NCBI RefSeq assembly: GCF_013030265.1
Contig: NZ_WPZQ01000013.1
Location: 1 to 64,000 of the forward strand
Length of the DNA: 64,000 nucleotides
Origin: Ruegeria arenilitoris
Lineage (GTDB): Bacteria; Pseudomonadota; Alphaproteobacteria; Rhodobacterales; Rhodobacteraceae
Direction: 5' to 3'
The notes under the pieces are model-generated. The model made no database searches, was not told the origin of the DNA, and was given only the letters and a program-made list of their open reading frames with translations. Made by a program: the position numbers and the translations under genes. Below, in pieces: positions 35,382-44,276 of the stretch. Numbering within the stretch: position 1 is the first letter of the stretch; every line of letters starts with the position of its first letter.

Positions 35382-35411
35382 ACGGCGTGCTCAAAAGGCG
35401 CGCCGTTTTTC
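35382..35411 (+). terminator. Terminator of frmA
   Basis: ACGGCG ... CGCCGT stem followed by five T, 33 bases after the stop. Confidence 0.75.
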
Positions 35412-35496
35412 TTTGTGTGCACAAGGTCAGGCTATTCCTTGCTGGTTTAGTCAAACATTTCGGCGACTTACTGGCGCCGACAAAACGCATAAATGA

Positions 35497-35530
35497 TCGT
35501 CATAATGACGAAATTATCCGCTATTTCGTC
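35497..35530. promoter_or_regulatory. Overlapping palindromes upstream of the lysine-degradation operon
   Basis: TCGTCATAATGACGA (35497-35511, 7-1-7) overlaps GACGAAAT-N8-ATTTCGTC (35507-35530, 8-8-8). Both are perfect and share the GACGA element. They lie 73-106 bases before the saccharopine dehydrogenase start, a typical operator position. Confidence 0.65.
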
Positions 35531-35602
35531 AACACGCATGCTGTGTGCCGGACAACCTCCGCTCCATAATTCTTATTAATCAATGAATGGAGGAGGCAAA
35601 TC

Positions 35603-36709
35603 TTGGGCTGGAATGTTTGCATTGTCGGGGCAGGGAAGATCGGTCAGATGATCGCAACCTTGCTGAAAGGCTCACCACATTATTCAGTGACGGTTGCGGA
35701 TCACGATCTGAACGCACTCTCGGCATTGAACAAGCTTGGTATTGCCACAAGGCAAATAGATGCGGGTGATGAACAGGCACTGGCCAAAGGTCTTGAGGAG
35801 TTTGATGCGGTTATCTCTGCAGCGCCTTTCTTTCTGACACCCGTGATTGCCAAGGCTGCCAAGGCAGCAGGCGCACATTACTTTGATCTGACCGAAGATG
35901 TTGCGGCAACCAATGCAGTGCGTGAACTGGCAAAGGCCAGCGAAACCGCATTCATGCCGCAATGCGGTCTGGCCCCGGGATTTGTAGGTATCGCCGGTTC
36001 CGCACTTGCATCAGAGTTTGATGAAATCGACAGTCTTCATATGCGGGTCGGTGCGTTGCCGCTCTATCCGACCAATGCGTTGAAGTACAATCTGACATGG
36101 TCAACTGACGGCCTGATCAATGAATACTGCAATCCCTGCGATGCCATCGTGAACGGTAAGTTGGTCAAGACCGCACCCCTTGAGGACTATGAAATCCTTG
36201 GTCATGACGGCGTCGAGTATGAGTGCTTCAACACGTCCGGAGGCCTTGGTACCCTGCCTGAGACACTGGAAGGCAAGGCGCGAGCGGTGTCCTATCGTTC
36301 CATCCGCTACCCGGGTCATCGCGATATCCTCAAGCTTTTGCTGTCAGACCTTGGTCTGGAGCGTCGCCGGGATTTGCTGAAGGAAATATTTGAGGCGGCT
36401 CTGCCACGCACTGATCAGGATGTGGTTCTTGTCTATTGCACGGCAAAGGGCATGATCGATGGTCAGTTGCGGGAGAAATCCCTTATCAACAAGTCCTTTG
36501 CGCGTGTCATCGATGGACAAGTTTGGAGCGCAATTCAGATCACCACGGCTGCAGGTGTGCTTGGCGTCGTCGATCTGATGCGAACCGGGGCGCTGCCTTC
36601 CAAAGGCTTCATCCGACAAGAGCAAGTAAATCTGCAGGATTTCCTGAACACCGAATTCGGCCGGCTGTATCGCGCTGGCGACGTAACCGAACAACACAAG
36701 GCGGCTTGA
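35603..36709 (+). CDS. Saccharopine dehydrogenase-like oxidoreductase (lysine catabolism)
   Basis: 368 aa. Rossmann start [49 protein letters not shown] and [26 protein letters not shown] (residues 213-238): the saccharopine/glutamate-forming dehydrogenase family. Likely splits saccharopine to glutamate and aminoadipate semialdehyde, which the next gene oxidises. The start is TTG at 35603, immediately behind GGAGGAGG, so this rare codon is well supported. The lysine-ketoglutarate reductase half is not fused here as it is in some relatives. Confidence 0.85.
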   Translation: MGWNVCIVGAGKIGQMIATLLKGSPHYSVTVADHDLNALSALNKLGIATRQIDAGDEQALAKGLEEFDAVISAAPFFLTPVIAKAAKAAGAHYFDLTEDVAATNAVRELAKASETAFMPQCGLAPGFVGIAGSALASEFDEIDSLHMRVGALPLYPTNALKYNLTWSTDGLINEYCNPCDAIVNGKLVKTAPLEDYEILGHDGVEYECFNTSGGLGTLPETLEGKARAVSYRSIRYPGHRDILKLLLSDLGLERRRDLLKEIFEAALPRTDQDVVLVYCTAKGMIDGQLREKSLINKSFARVIDGQVWSAIQITTAAGVLGVVDLMRTGALPSKGFIRQEQVNLQDFLNTEFGRLYRAGDVTEQHKAA

Positions 36710-36712
36710 GAC

Positions 36713-38224
36713 ATGAAAGACGTTGTCATGACAGCAGAAACCACACTCGCAAATCTGGATCTGACCGCAGCAGACCTGACCGGGGGCACGCTAACAGTAA
36801 CATCCCCGATTGACGGCAGAGTTTTGGCTGAGGTTCATGAAACATCGGCCTCTGAAATGAACGCGATCTTTGCCCGAGCAAAAACAGCGTTCCGGGAATG
36901 GCGTGTTGTGCCAGCCCCGCGACGGGGCGAGTTAATCCGCCTGCTGGGCGAAGAACTGCGTGCAGCCAAGGATGATCTGGGGGCATTGGTCAGCTGGGAG
37001 GCGGGCAAGATCACTTCTGAAGGTCTGGGTGAAGTGCAGGAGATGATCGACATCTGCGACTTTGCCGTTGGACTGTCGCGCCAGCTCTATGGTCTGACCA
37101 TCGCATCCGAACGCCCCGGGCATCGGATGATGGAAACCTGGCATCCGGCCGGTCCTGTTGGCGTGATCTCAGCCTTCAATTTCCCGGTCGCAGTATGGTC
37201 ATGGAACGCAGCGCTCGCCTTGGTTTGCGGCGATCCGGTAATCTGGAAGCCATCCGAAAAGACCCCACTTACCGCGATGGCCTGTCAGAAAATCTTTGAA
37301 CGCGCACTGGCCCGGTTTGGTGATTCACCTGAAGGCCTGTTGCAAACACTGATCGGTGGTGCCGATCTTGGGGAGGCTTTGGTGGCCAGTGAAGACGTGC
37401 CAGTCATCTCAGCCACGGGTTCAACCCGCATGGGTCGGGCGGTAGCTCCGATCGTGGCGCAGCGTTTTGGAAAGTGCATTCTGGAGCTTGGCGGCAACAA
37501 CGCCATGATCGTTGGCCCATCTGCCGATCTGGAAATGGCAGTTCGTGCAATCGTGTTCTCTGCGGTTGGTACCGCCGGACAGCGGTGCACCACGCTCCGT
37601 CGTTTGATCGTGCACAACTCGATCAAGGATGAACTGGTTGCGCGGTTGAAGAAAGCCTATGCCGGGCTGCCTATCGGTGATCCGCTGACGGATGGCACAC
37701 TGGTTGGTCCTCTGGTGGACGAGGCATCCGGCAAGGCGATGACCGCAGCGCTGGAGTCTGCAAAATCCGAGGGCGGAACGGTCTTTGGTGGCAATCGCGT
37801 AACCGAAGGCGTGCCCGCAGGTGTCTACATGGAACCGGCCATTGTTGAGATGCCCGGTCAGACAGCGACGGTTAAGACCGAGACCTTTGCGCCGATCCTC
37901 TATGTCATGGGTTATGAGAATTTTGAGGATGCGCTGGAGATCCAGAACGATGTTCCTCAGGGTCTATCGTCGTGCGTATTCACGCTGAACATGCGTGAGG
38001 CCGAGCAATTCCTGACGGCAGCTGGTTCGGACTGTGGCATCGCAAACGTCAATATCGGTCCATCAGGAGCCGAAATTGGCGGTGCGTTCGGCGGTGAAAA
38101 GGAAACCGGCGGCGGTCGTGAAAGCGGCTCGGATGCGTGGAAGGCCTATATGCGCCGTCAAACCAACACGGTGAACTATTCTGCCGAATTGCCGCTGGCC
38201 CAGGGCGTCAAGTTTGACATCTGA
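36713..38224 (+). CDS. Aldehyde dehydrogenase, alpha-aminoadipic semialdehyde type (ALDH7-like)
   Basis: 503 aa. ALDH hallmarks: FNFPVAVWSWNAALALVCGD, TGSTRMGRAVAPIVAQRFGK, catalytic Glu in LELGGNNAMI and catalytic Cys in GTAGQRCTTLRRLIVH. The ELGGNN and GQRCTT(L)RR sequences are those of ALDH7/antiquitin enzymes, which oxidise aminoadipate semialdehyde. Three bases after the saccharopine dehydrogenase gene, so the pair forms an operon for lysine breakdown. A terminator follows. Confidence 0.9.
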   Translation: MKDVVMTAETTLANLDLTAADLTGGTLTVTSPIDGRVLAEVHETSASEMNAIFARAKTAFREWRVVPAPRRGELIRLLGEELRAAKDDLGALVSWEAGKITSEGLGEVQEMIDICDFAVGLSRQLYGLTIASERPGHRMMETWHPAGPVGVISAFNFPVAVWSWNAALALVCGDPVIWKPSEKTPLTAMACQKIFERALARFGDSPEGLLQTLIGGADLGEALVASEDVPVISATGSTRMGRAVAPIVAQRFGKCILELGGNNAMIVGPSADLEMAVRAIVFSAVGTAGQRCTTLRRLIVHNSIKDELVARLKKAYAGLPIGDPLTDGTLVGPLVDEASGKAMTAALESAKSEGGTVFGGNRVTEGVPAGVYMEPAIVEMPGQTATVKTETFAPILYVMGYENFEDALEIQNDVPQGLSSCVFTLNMREAEQFLTAAGSDCGIANVNIGPSGAEIGGAFGGEKETGGGRESGSDAWKAYMRRQTNTVNYSAELPLAQGVKFDI

Positions 38225-38232
38225 ACAATTAT

Positions 38233-38264
38233 CCGGCGGCGCTTATCTGCGCCGCCGGGTTTTA
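38233..38264 (+). terminator. Terminator of the lysine-degradation operon
   Basis: CCGGCGGCGC, loop TTATCT, GCGCCGCCGG, then GTTTTA: a perfect ten-pair stem just after the stop. Confidence 0.88.
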
Positions 38265-38271
38265 TGGGAAT

Positions 38272-39849
38272 TCAATCCACAAACAGGTAATCAAGCCGCA
38301 TAACGGCCTGAGCTTTTTCTTCCGATACATCCAGAAATTCAGCGATTGTGGCTTCGTTCTCAGTACGATCCGCTGTTTCCCGAATGCGCAGGTACTGTTC
38401 GGTACCGGCATTACGGATTTGTTCGGATTCGTAGGCCATATCGTTGCGTATAGTCGGCAATAGCCGCTCGACCGTTTCGGCTGGTGTGCTCTCTCCGGCC
38501 AGTCCGACACGGCGCGCATGTCCAACCAGATACTCGTCAGAATATTCGCACTCGATCTCCAGCACGTGGGTTTTGGACTGGTCCGCGCAGAAATCCTGAA
38601 CGATGTCTGCGTTCGAGGGATCAACACACACCACCAATTGGTCTGTCTCAAAGTGATCGAACAGCATCTGAATTACAGCGCGCCTGTGCCGTGATCGCTT
38701 GAGCAACGTGGTTTCGATACCCCCCAGATCGGGCAGCGGTGTATCCTGCTCATTGAACAGATACTCGACACATGGAATATCCGTCTCGGATGCAATCTGA
38801 TCAACCAGACGCTTGGCCACGTGCCATTTCTTGCAGACAATCAGAAACAGTTCACGCTCGGCCCCCAATGTGTTCCCGGTTTCCCAGAACCGTTGCCCAA
38901 ACCTTCGGCCAACACGCCCACGTCCGGCAAGAAAGCTGTAAAGGTTACGCCCTTCGTCCGAGATCTGAAAATCGACCCCTTCACTTGAGTACAGCTGGCC
39001 CAGCTTTTCTTTCAGATCATGAGCCTCGGGGCTGATCTTGCGCGCGAACAGGTAATCCTGTCCCAGCAGCAGATCGTAGTGATCGTTGTAGAACGTCACG
39101 GGCATTCCGTAGTCCGAGAACATCAGGAATGTCAGTGTGCGATTGTCGATCTCATGCTTTGGGATCAAGTGGCGGACAAGGGTTTGAAAAAAGGTCTCAT
39201 CCGGTATCCAGGTGGTCGAGAAGAACTTGATGACATCACGGCGTTGACGCAGGAAATCAAGGATCATTTCAACGGTGCGCCTGCGCAGACACCACCATTG
39301 GCTGCCGATCATGACTTGAATGTCATGCGGAATATCCCGCGTCAGGCCAAAGCGTTTTTGCAATTCGAACGAGGCATAGAACCGCCCGCTTTGCGTGCGT
39401 TCATTGAAGTAGTGTCTGTAGATCAGCCGGTCTTCTTTCATACCGGTTTTGATCCAGTCGCTTTCGAAGAAATCGTGACTTTCGATGAAATCCCTGTCGT
39501 TTTGATCAAGAAAACGGTGGGCATACTCGGCTGTCTTGATCGCCATGCAGTCGCCTGACAGCATGTAGAAATGCGTCGCGCGAGGGAAAGCATCGACCGC
39601 GGCCTGCAAAGCATACAAGGTCGCCTGGACCAGTGACCATTCCCCCCAACCGCATTTGATGCGCCGGGTCGCGAAGGTCACGTTTGGATTGTCCTTCAGG
39701 GCGGTGCGGATGCGGTCGTAATCAGCATCACGGGAGCGCGCATCGAAGTGGATGGCCATGCAATCGCCAGCTGCGGTCAGCTGCTCGGCCTGCGAGATGA
39801 TCGCATCAGGGTCTTTATGACACAGCAAAATGTAGGCAATCTTTGCCAT
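38272..39849 (-). CDS. Core-2/I-branching-type (GT14) beta-1,6-N-acetylglucosaminyltransferase with extra C domain
   Basis: 525 aa. The N-terminal half resembles GT14 enzymes: MAKIAYILLCHKDPDAI, MAIHFDARS, RRIKCGWGEWSLVQATLYAL, FYMLSGDCMAIKT, GSQWWCLRRRTVE and STTWIPDETFFQTLV. From about residue 300 a second region (ELFLIVCKKWHVAKRLVDQIA, then VVCVDPSNADIVQDF) looks like a separate nucleotide-binding-like domain. The start is placed at 39849 where the family start MAKIAY begins, although the ribosome binding site is weak. Divergent from a sulfotransferase, suggesting joint modification of a surface glycan. Confidence 0.82.
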   Translation of the reverse strand: MAKIAYILLCHKDPDAIISQAEQLTAAGDCMAIHFDARSRDADYDRIRTALKDNPNVTFATRRIKCGWGEWSLVQATLYALQAAVDAFPRATHFYMLSGDCMAIKTAEYAHRFLDQNDRDFIESHDFFESDWIKTGMKEDRLIYRHYFNERTQSGRFYASFELQKRFGLTRDIPHDIQVMIGSQWWCLRRRTVEMILDFLRQRRDVIKFFSTTWIPDETFFQTLVRHLIPKHEIDNRTLTFLMFSDYGMPVTFYNDHYDLLLGQDYLFARKISPEAHDLKEKLGQLYSSEGVDFQISDEGRNLYSFLAGRGRVGRRFGQRFWETGNTLGAERELFLIVCKKWHVAKRLVDQIASETDIPCVEYLFNEQDTPLPDLGGIETTLLKRSRHRRAVIQMLFDHFETDQLVVCVDPSNADIVQDFCADQSKTHVLEIECEYSDEYLVGHARRVGLAGESTPAETVERLLPTIRNDMAYESEQIRNAGTEQYLRIRETADRTENEATIAEFLDVSEEKAQAVMRLDYLFVD

Positions 39850-39992
39850 AAGTCGAACGTAATTCCTGTTTCTGCCCGTTTCCAACCGTGATACTGAGGA
39901 TGAGCGATTGAATAAACAGAATAATTTTGCTTGTTTAGGGCCAAACGCTGACGCGTCAACTTGAGACCCGGACAGCTCAGGAGGCATTGCAG

Positions 39993-40811
39993 ATGGGTTT
40001 TCCCGGTACATGGATGACCGAGAGTGAGAGCATGGTCTACCGTGTTGTGCCTAAATGCGCCTGCTCAACCATCGGCCAGATCATGTATTACTCTGATCAT
40101 GGTCAGTTTTTTGACGGTGATATCCACGACGCCAAGGACGGGATGCACAAATGGGCGTTCGACTCCAGTCAGGATTCGATTTCCAGCAACGTGCGATCCC
40201 ATACCTCATATGCCTTCACCTGCGTACGCAATCCCTATACCCGTATTCTGAGTTCGTTTTTTGACAAGATTTGCGGCATTCAGCGTAACGGTAAGCGGTA
40301 TCGCGGGAATCTGGTTCCAACGCTGATCTACAACTATGGGATCGAAGTCGGCGGGGACGACGGTAAAGGTAAATTCGATCAGATCGCCAGCTTTCGCCGT
40401 TTTTTGCTGTTTGCGCGTGATACCATCCGCTGGCGTCGTCCGATGGACCCGGACATTCACTGGTCAGCCATGTCCGGGCACGTATCGACCTTCATCGTGA
40501 ATGGCGGGCGATATGACCGAATTTTCTGGACCGAGAAATTCAACGATGGGATGCAGGACGTGCTAAGCCATGTCGAGACGCCCAACGCCGTGACCTTGTC
40601 GGAAATTCCGCGCTTTAACGAATCCGAAGGTCACGGGCCAAAACGTGCACACCCGGTCGAAGACTATTTTGACGACCTGTCGATGCACCTGGTGTACGAA
40701 ATCTACAAAAATGATTTCGAGCTGTTCAAATACGATTTCGAAAACCCTGCCAACAAGATGCCGATTGGCGAGATTGATCTGGATGAGGTTCACGCCAAAC
40801 TTGGCGACTGA
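39993..40811 (+). CDS. Sulfotransferase family 2 protein
   Basis: 272 aa. PAPS-binding motifs: RVVPKCACSTIGQIMYY (5'-phosphosulfate loop) and SYAFTCVRNPYTRILSSFFDKI (3'-phosphate site), as in carbohydrate sulfotransferases (family PF03567). HWSAMSGHVSTFIVNGGRYDRIFWTEKF is also characteristic. ATG at 39993 lies eight bases past AGGAGG; a TTG at 39987 is too close. Probably transfers sulfate to a sugar made or branched by the divergent GT14 enzyme; this is contextual inference. Confidence 0.87.
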   Translation: MGFPGTWMTESESMVYRVVPKCACSTIGQIMYYSDHGQFFDGDIHDAKDGMHKWAFDSSQDSISSNVRSHTSYAFTCVRNPYTRILSSFFDKICGIQRNGKRYRGNLVPTLIYNYGIEVGGDDGKGKFDQIASFRRFLLFARDTIRWRRPMDPDIHWSAMSGHVSTFIVNGGRYDRIFWTEKFNDGMQDVLSHVETPNAVTLSEIPRFNESEGHGPKRAHPVEDYFDDLSMHLVYEIYKNDFELFKYDFENPANKMPIGEIDLDEVHAKLGD

Positions 40812-40812
40812 G

Positions 40813-41259
40813 TTAACGGAGCAGGTGATCTTTCAGGCCTGTGGGGTAAAGTTCCGGACCGCCGATATCCAAGGTATCCAGACTGAACCAGCCTGCCGTC
40901 CAGCTCTGACCATCGTCTTCCGAGAATGAAATCGAGGTATCGGGCAAATTCAAAAGTTCCGGGCACTGGATCTCGGCCACAAAGATAATCTCATGCCCCT
41001 GATGACCTTCGTGCTGGTAGAGATTCTCGATCACCAGCGGTTGTCCACTGATTTCAATTGCCACATCAAGCTCTTCTCTGAACTCACGTTTCAGCGCGTC
41101 GTGCCAAGTTTCACCGAATTCGACCGATCCACCTAAAGGACGCACGCCCTTGATACGGCCGGTGTCATCCGGAACTTCGGCAGCGAGGAGTTTACCATCC
41201 CGCCAATGCAAGCCTATGGCTTTGACGCGGATACCATTATGCGGGCGCCAGAATGTCAT
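40813..41259 (-). CDS. NUDIX hydrolase
   Basis: 148 aa. Complete Nudix box GGSVEFGETWHDALKREFREEL at about 44-65 (split: G at 44, E at 50, REFREEL at 58-64). Hydrolyses nucleoside diphosphates linked to another moiety; substrate not predictable. Start at 41259 (MTFWRPHN); ATGs at 41289 and 41298 are alternatives and no ribosome binding site is decisive. It lies just beyond the ilvD terminator, and its stop abuts the convergent sulfotransferase stop. Confidence 0.85.
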   Translation of the reverse strand: MTFWRPHNGIRVKAIGLHWRDGKLLAAEVPDDTGRIKGVRPLGGSVEFGETWHDALKREFREELDVAIEISGQPLVIENLYQHEGHQGHEIIFVAEIQCPELLNLPDTSISFSEDDGQSWTAGWFSLDTLDIGGPELYPTGLKDHLLR

Positions 41260-41303
41260 GGTTTTCACCGAGCTTTCTATGGATATCATTGAATGCAAAA
41301 GAG

Positions 41304-41336
41304 AAAGGCCTCGCTATTCTTGTTAGCGAGGCCTTT
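41304..41336 (-). terminator. Terminator of ilvD
   Basis: AAAGGCCTCGCTA and TAGCGAGGCCTTT form a perfect 13-pair stem; on the minus strand TTTCTCTTTT follows. It is 38 bases past ilvD and 45 bases before the NUDIX start used here. Confidence 0.88.
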
Positions 41337-41374
41337 CAAGCTATTGTAGTTTTGGTGGTTTGGAAACCGCTTCG

Positions 41375-43207
41375 TTACACTTGACGCACAGCACCTTTTG
41401 CAGCGCTTGTTGTCAGCTTGGCGTATGCTTTGAGCGCGGTGGACACTTTGCGCTTGCGTGGTTCAGTGGGCACCCAGCCCTTTTCATCCTGCTCTTCGCG
41501 TCGCGCGGCCAGTTCTTCGTCTGACACGGCCAGATGGATTGTGCGGTTTGGGATGTCGATCTCGATCTTGTCGCCGTTCTTGACCAGTCCGATCTCACCA
41601 CCTTCTGCCGCTTCGGGCGAAACGTGACCAATCGAAAGGCCCGATGTACCGCCTGAGAAGCGACCGTCTGTCAGCAGCGCACAGGCTTTGCCCAGACCTT
41701 TGGATTTCAGGTAGGACGTCGGATATAGCATTTCCTGCATACCCGGTCCGCCACGCGGGCCTTCATAGCGGATCACCACCACGTCTCCTTCTTTGACCTT
41801 GCCCGTCAGGATGTCGTTAACCGCCTGATCCTGACTTTCGCAGACATAGGCCGAGCCGGTGAACTGCAGGATATTTGCATCCACACCCGCAGTTTTCACA
41901 ATGCAGCCGTCGCGCGCGATGTTGCCGAACAGAACCGCCAGACCGCCGTCTTGGCTGAACGCGTGCTCCTTGGACCGGATCACGCCGCCTTCACGGTCGG
42001 TGTCCAGTTCTTTGTACCGGTTCGACTGGCTGAAGGCCTGTGTCGTGCGCACGCCACCCGGCGCGGCCTTGAACAAGTCCTGCGCCGCCGGGTTGTTGGC
42101 AATCTTGATGTCCCAATTGGCAATTGCCTCACCCATCGTGGCCGAATGCACGGTGCTGCAATGTTCATGCAGCAGTCCGGCCCGGCTAAGCTCGCCGAGG
42201 ATCGAGAAGATACCACCGGCGCGGTGCACGTCCTCCATGTGAACGTTCTCGGTATTGGGTGCGACCTTACACAGGCATGGCACCTTGCGGCTGAGGCGAT
42301 CCATGTCGGACATGGTGAAGTGCACCTCACCCTCATGCGCGATGGCCAGCAGGTGCAGAACCGTATTGGTCGATCCGCCCATGGCGATATCAAGGCTCAT
42401 TGCGTTTTCAAACGCGTCGAACGTGGCGATTTCGCGGGGAAGGAAGCCTTTTTCATCCAGATCGTAGTGCCGTTTGGTGATTTCGACGATCCGGCGCCCG
42501 GCTTCAAGGAACAGGTTCTTGCGGTCAGCATGCGTGGCCAGGGTCGAGCCGTTGCCCGGCAACGCCAGACCCAGAGCTTCGGCCAGACAATTCATCGAGT
42601 TGGCGGTGAACATGCCCGAGCACGAACCACAGGTCGGGCAGGCGTTTTCTTCGATGTGCTGGACCTGCTCATCGGTGTAGTTTTCGTTGGCCGCCGCAAC
42701 CATCGCATCTACGAGGTCGATTTTTTTGACGTCCAGATCGGCGATGTCGATCTTGCCGGCTTCCATCGGGCCGCCTGAAACGAAGATCGCCGGGATGTTC
42801 AGGCGCATGGCGGCCATCAGCATGCCGGGGGTGATCTTGTCGCAGTTCGAGATGCACACCATCGCATCGGCGCAGTGTGCGTTGACCATGTATTCAACCG
42901 AATCCGCGATGACCTCTCGCGAAGGCAGCGAATACAGCATCCCGTCATGGCCCATGGCGATACCGTCATCCACCGCGATGGTGTTGAACTCTTTCGCAAC
43001 ACCGCCTGCGGCCTCAACTTCGCGCGCGACCATCTGGCCCAGATCCTTCAGGTGCACGTGGCCGGGCACAAACTGGGTGAACGAGTTGACGATGGCGATG
43101 ATCGGTTTGCCGAAATCGTCATCTTGCATACCGGTGGCGCGCCACAGGCCGCGGGCACCGGCCATATTGCGGCCATGGGTTGAGGTTCTGGATCGGTACA
43201 TTGGCAT
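41375..43207 (-). CDS. ilvD: Dihydroxy-acid dehydratase
   Basis: 610 aa, full length. Dehydrates dihydroxy acids in valine and isoleucine synthesis with an Fe-S cluster. Seen: [23 protein letters not shown] near the start, [42 protein letters not shown] (cluster cysteines), [23 protein letters not shown] and [23 protein letters not shown] at 43207 with GGGAAA upstream. Divergent from an XRE-cupin regulator with a large palindrome between. Confidence 0.97.
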   Translation of the reverse strand: MPMYRSRTSTHGRNMAGARGLWRATGMQDDDFGKPIIAIVNSFTQFVPGHVHLKDLGQMVAREVEAAGGVAKEFNTIAVDDGIAMGHDGMLYSLPSREVIADSVEYMVNAHCADAMVCISNCDKITPGMLMAAMRLNIPAIFVSGGPMEAGKIDIADLDVKKIDLVDAMVAAANENYTDEQVQHIEENACPTCGSCSGMFTANSMNCLAEALGLALPGNGSTLATHADRKNLFLEAGRRIVEITKRHYDLDEKGFLPREIATFDAFENAMSLDIAMGGSTNTVLHLLAIAHEGEVHFTMSDMDRLSRKVPCLCKVAPNTENVHMEDVHRAGGIFSILGELSRAGLLHEHCSTVHSATMGEAIANWDIKIANNPAAQDLFKAAPGGVRTTQAFSQSNRYKELDTDREGGVIRSKEHAFSQDGGLAVLFGNIARDGCIVKTAGVDANILQFTGSAYVCESQDQAVNDILTGKVKEGDVVVIRYEGPRGGPGMQEMLYPTSYLKSKGLGKACALLTDGRFSGGTSGLSIGHVSPEAAEGGEIGLVKNGDKIEIDIPNRTIHLAVSDEELAARREEQDEKGWVPTEPRKRKVSTALKAYAKLTTSAAKGAVRQV

Positions 43208-43252
43208 GATGCTGTTTCCCTTTTGCCCCGGTTGCGATATTCGGGATGCGTA

Positions 43253-43287
43253 CGTTATAGCGCACGTACCACATGTGCGCTATAACG
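43253..43287. promoter_or_regulatory. Large operator-like inverted repeat between ilvD and the XRE-cupin gene
   Basis: CGTTATAGCGCAC, nine bases, GTGCGCTATAACG: perfect 13-base arms. TATAAC occurs in each arm in outward orientation, so the -10 regions of both divergent promoters could lie inside the repeat. 27 bases before the regulator start and 46 before ilvD. Confidence 0.75.
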
Positions 43288-43313
43288 CACAAGAGGATTC
43301 GAGAGACGACAAG

Positions 43314-43877
43314 ATGGCACCGGATGAAATTACGCTGAAACTACGGGATGTGCGGGCGGCCTCGGGGCTGAGCCTGTCCAAGGTCGCTGACATGACCGGG
43401 GTCAGCAAGGCCATGTTGGGCCAGATCGAACGCGGCGAATCGAGCCCGACGATTGCGACACTTTGGAAGATCGCAAAAGGGTTCCAGATGCCGCTGAGCG
43501 CCCTGATCGGGCCTGCTGCGATGCGCGATCCGGCTGATGCCGATGTTTTCCGCACGGTGACCTTCCCGGGCAGTATCGAAGTCAAGATCGTCTTTCCCTA
43601 TGATCCCGCGCTCGGAGCCGAAACCTTTCATGTCGAGCTTTCCCCAAACCAGAGCCATGAATCGGCTGCCCATGCGACGGGGGTAACCGAAGAAGTGTTT
43701 GTTCTGAACGGAACGCTGGACGTTCTGCGCGACGGTGATTGGGTTCCGCTACAGGCTGGGCAGGGATTGCGGTTTGCCGCTGATTTGCCACACGGCTACC
43801 GGGCCGGGGCCACCGGTGCAGCCTTTCTGAACATGCACCATTATGGGCAACCAGCTACAGCAGCGCCGGTCGCCTGA
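43314..43877 (+). CDS. XRE-family regulator with C-terminal cupin domain
   Basis: 187 aa. Helix-turn-helix at about 10-62 (LRDVRAASGLSLSKVADMTGVSKAMLGQIERGESSPTIATLWKIA, in parts) and a cupin sensor at about 95-180 (HVELSPNQSHESAAHATGVTEEVFVLNGTLDVL, then LPHGYRAG). This SutR/PuuR-like architecture senses small metabolites. The open frame runs upstream to 42687 inside ilvD, but the domain begins at 43314. Likely binds the palindrome just upstream and may control ilvD as well as itself. Confidence 0.88.
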   Translation: MAPDEITLKLRDVRAASGLSLSKVADMTGVSKAMLGQIERGESSPTIATLWKIAKGFQMPLSALIGPAAMRDPADADVFRTVTFPGSIEVKIVFPYDPALGAETFHVELSPNQSHESAAHATGVTEEVFVLNGTLDVLRDGDWVPLQAGQGLRFAADLPHGYRAGATGAAFLNMHHYGQPATAAPVA

Positions 43878-43912
43878 TCCCATAAAACACCAATTCCATC
43901 CGGAGGCAGGCG

Positions 43913-44182
43913 ATGGCCGCTTTTCTTGACAGTCTGACTTTGGCCGACGCTGTCGGCTCATTTGGCGCCATGGTCGTTGTGGCCGCTTACTTTGCGACAC
44001 AGATGCGGATGATGAATTCCGATGATCTGGCCTTTCCGATCCTCAATCTAGCCGGGTCCGTTCTGATCGTTTACTCGCTGTTGCAGAACTTCAATCTGGC
44101 TTCGATGCTTATCGAATGCTTTTGGATCGTGATCAGCATCATCGGGATAGTTCAGTTCATCAGATTGCGCCGCGCCAATTGA
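43913..44182 (+). CDS. Small membrane protein, CBU_0592-like
   Basis: 89 aa with three hydrophobic helices (about 12-28, 42-60, 63-82) and a basic C terminus (RLRRAN). AAYFATQMRMMNSDDLAFPILNLAGS fits small proteins of the CBU_0592 type. CCGGAGG precedes ATG; 35 bases after the XRE-cupin gene in the same direction, so likely co-transcribed. Function unknown. Confidence 0.7.
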   Translation: MAAFLDSLTLADAVGSFGAMVVVAAYFATQMRMMNSDDLAFPILNLAGSVLIVYSLLQNFNLASMLIECFWIVISIIGIVQFIRLRRAN

Positions 44183-44276
44183 ATGCGACATGATCTGGAT
44201 TGGTAGCGCCATCCAGTCTTGAACCCGCACCAACGCGCGTATAGGGACAACTCAAGCTCGCTTAGGGGAGGCTTTG

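Noticed and set aside
42687..43313. N-terminal extension of the XRE-cupin gene into ilvD
   Set aside because: The extension is antisense to ilvD and the helix-turn-helix domain begins right after the ATG at 43314.
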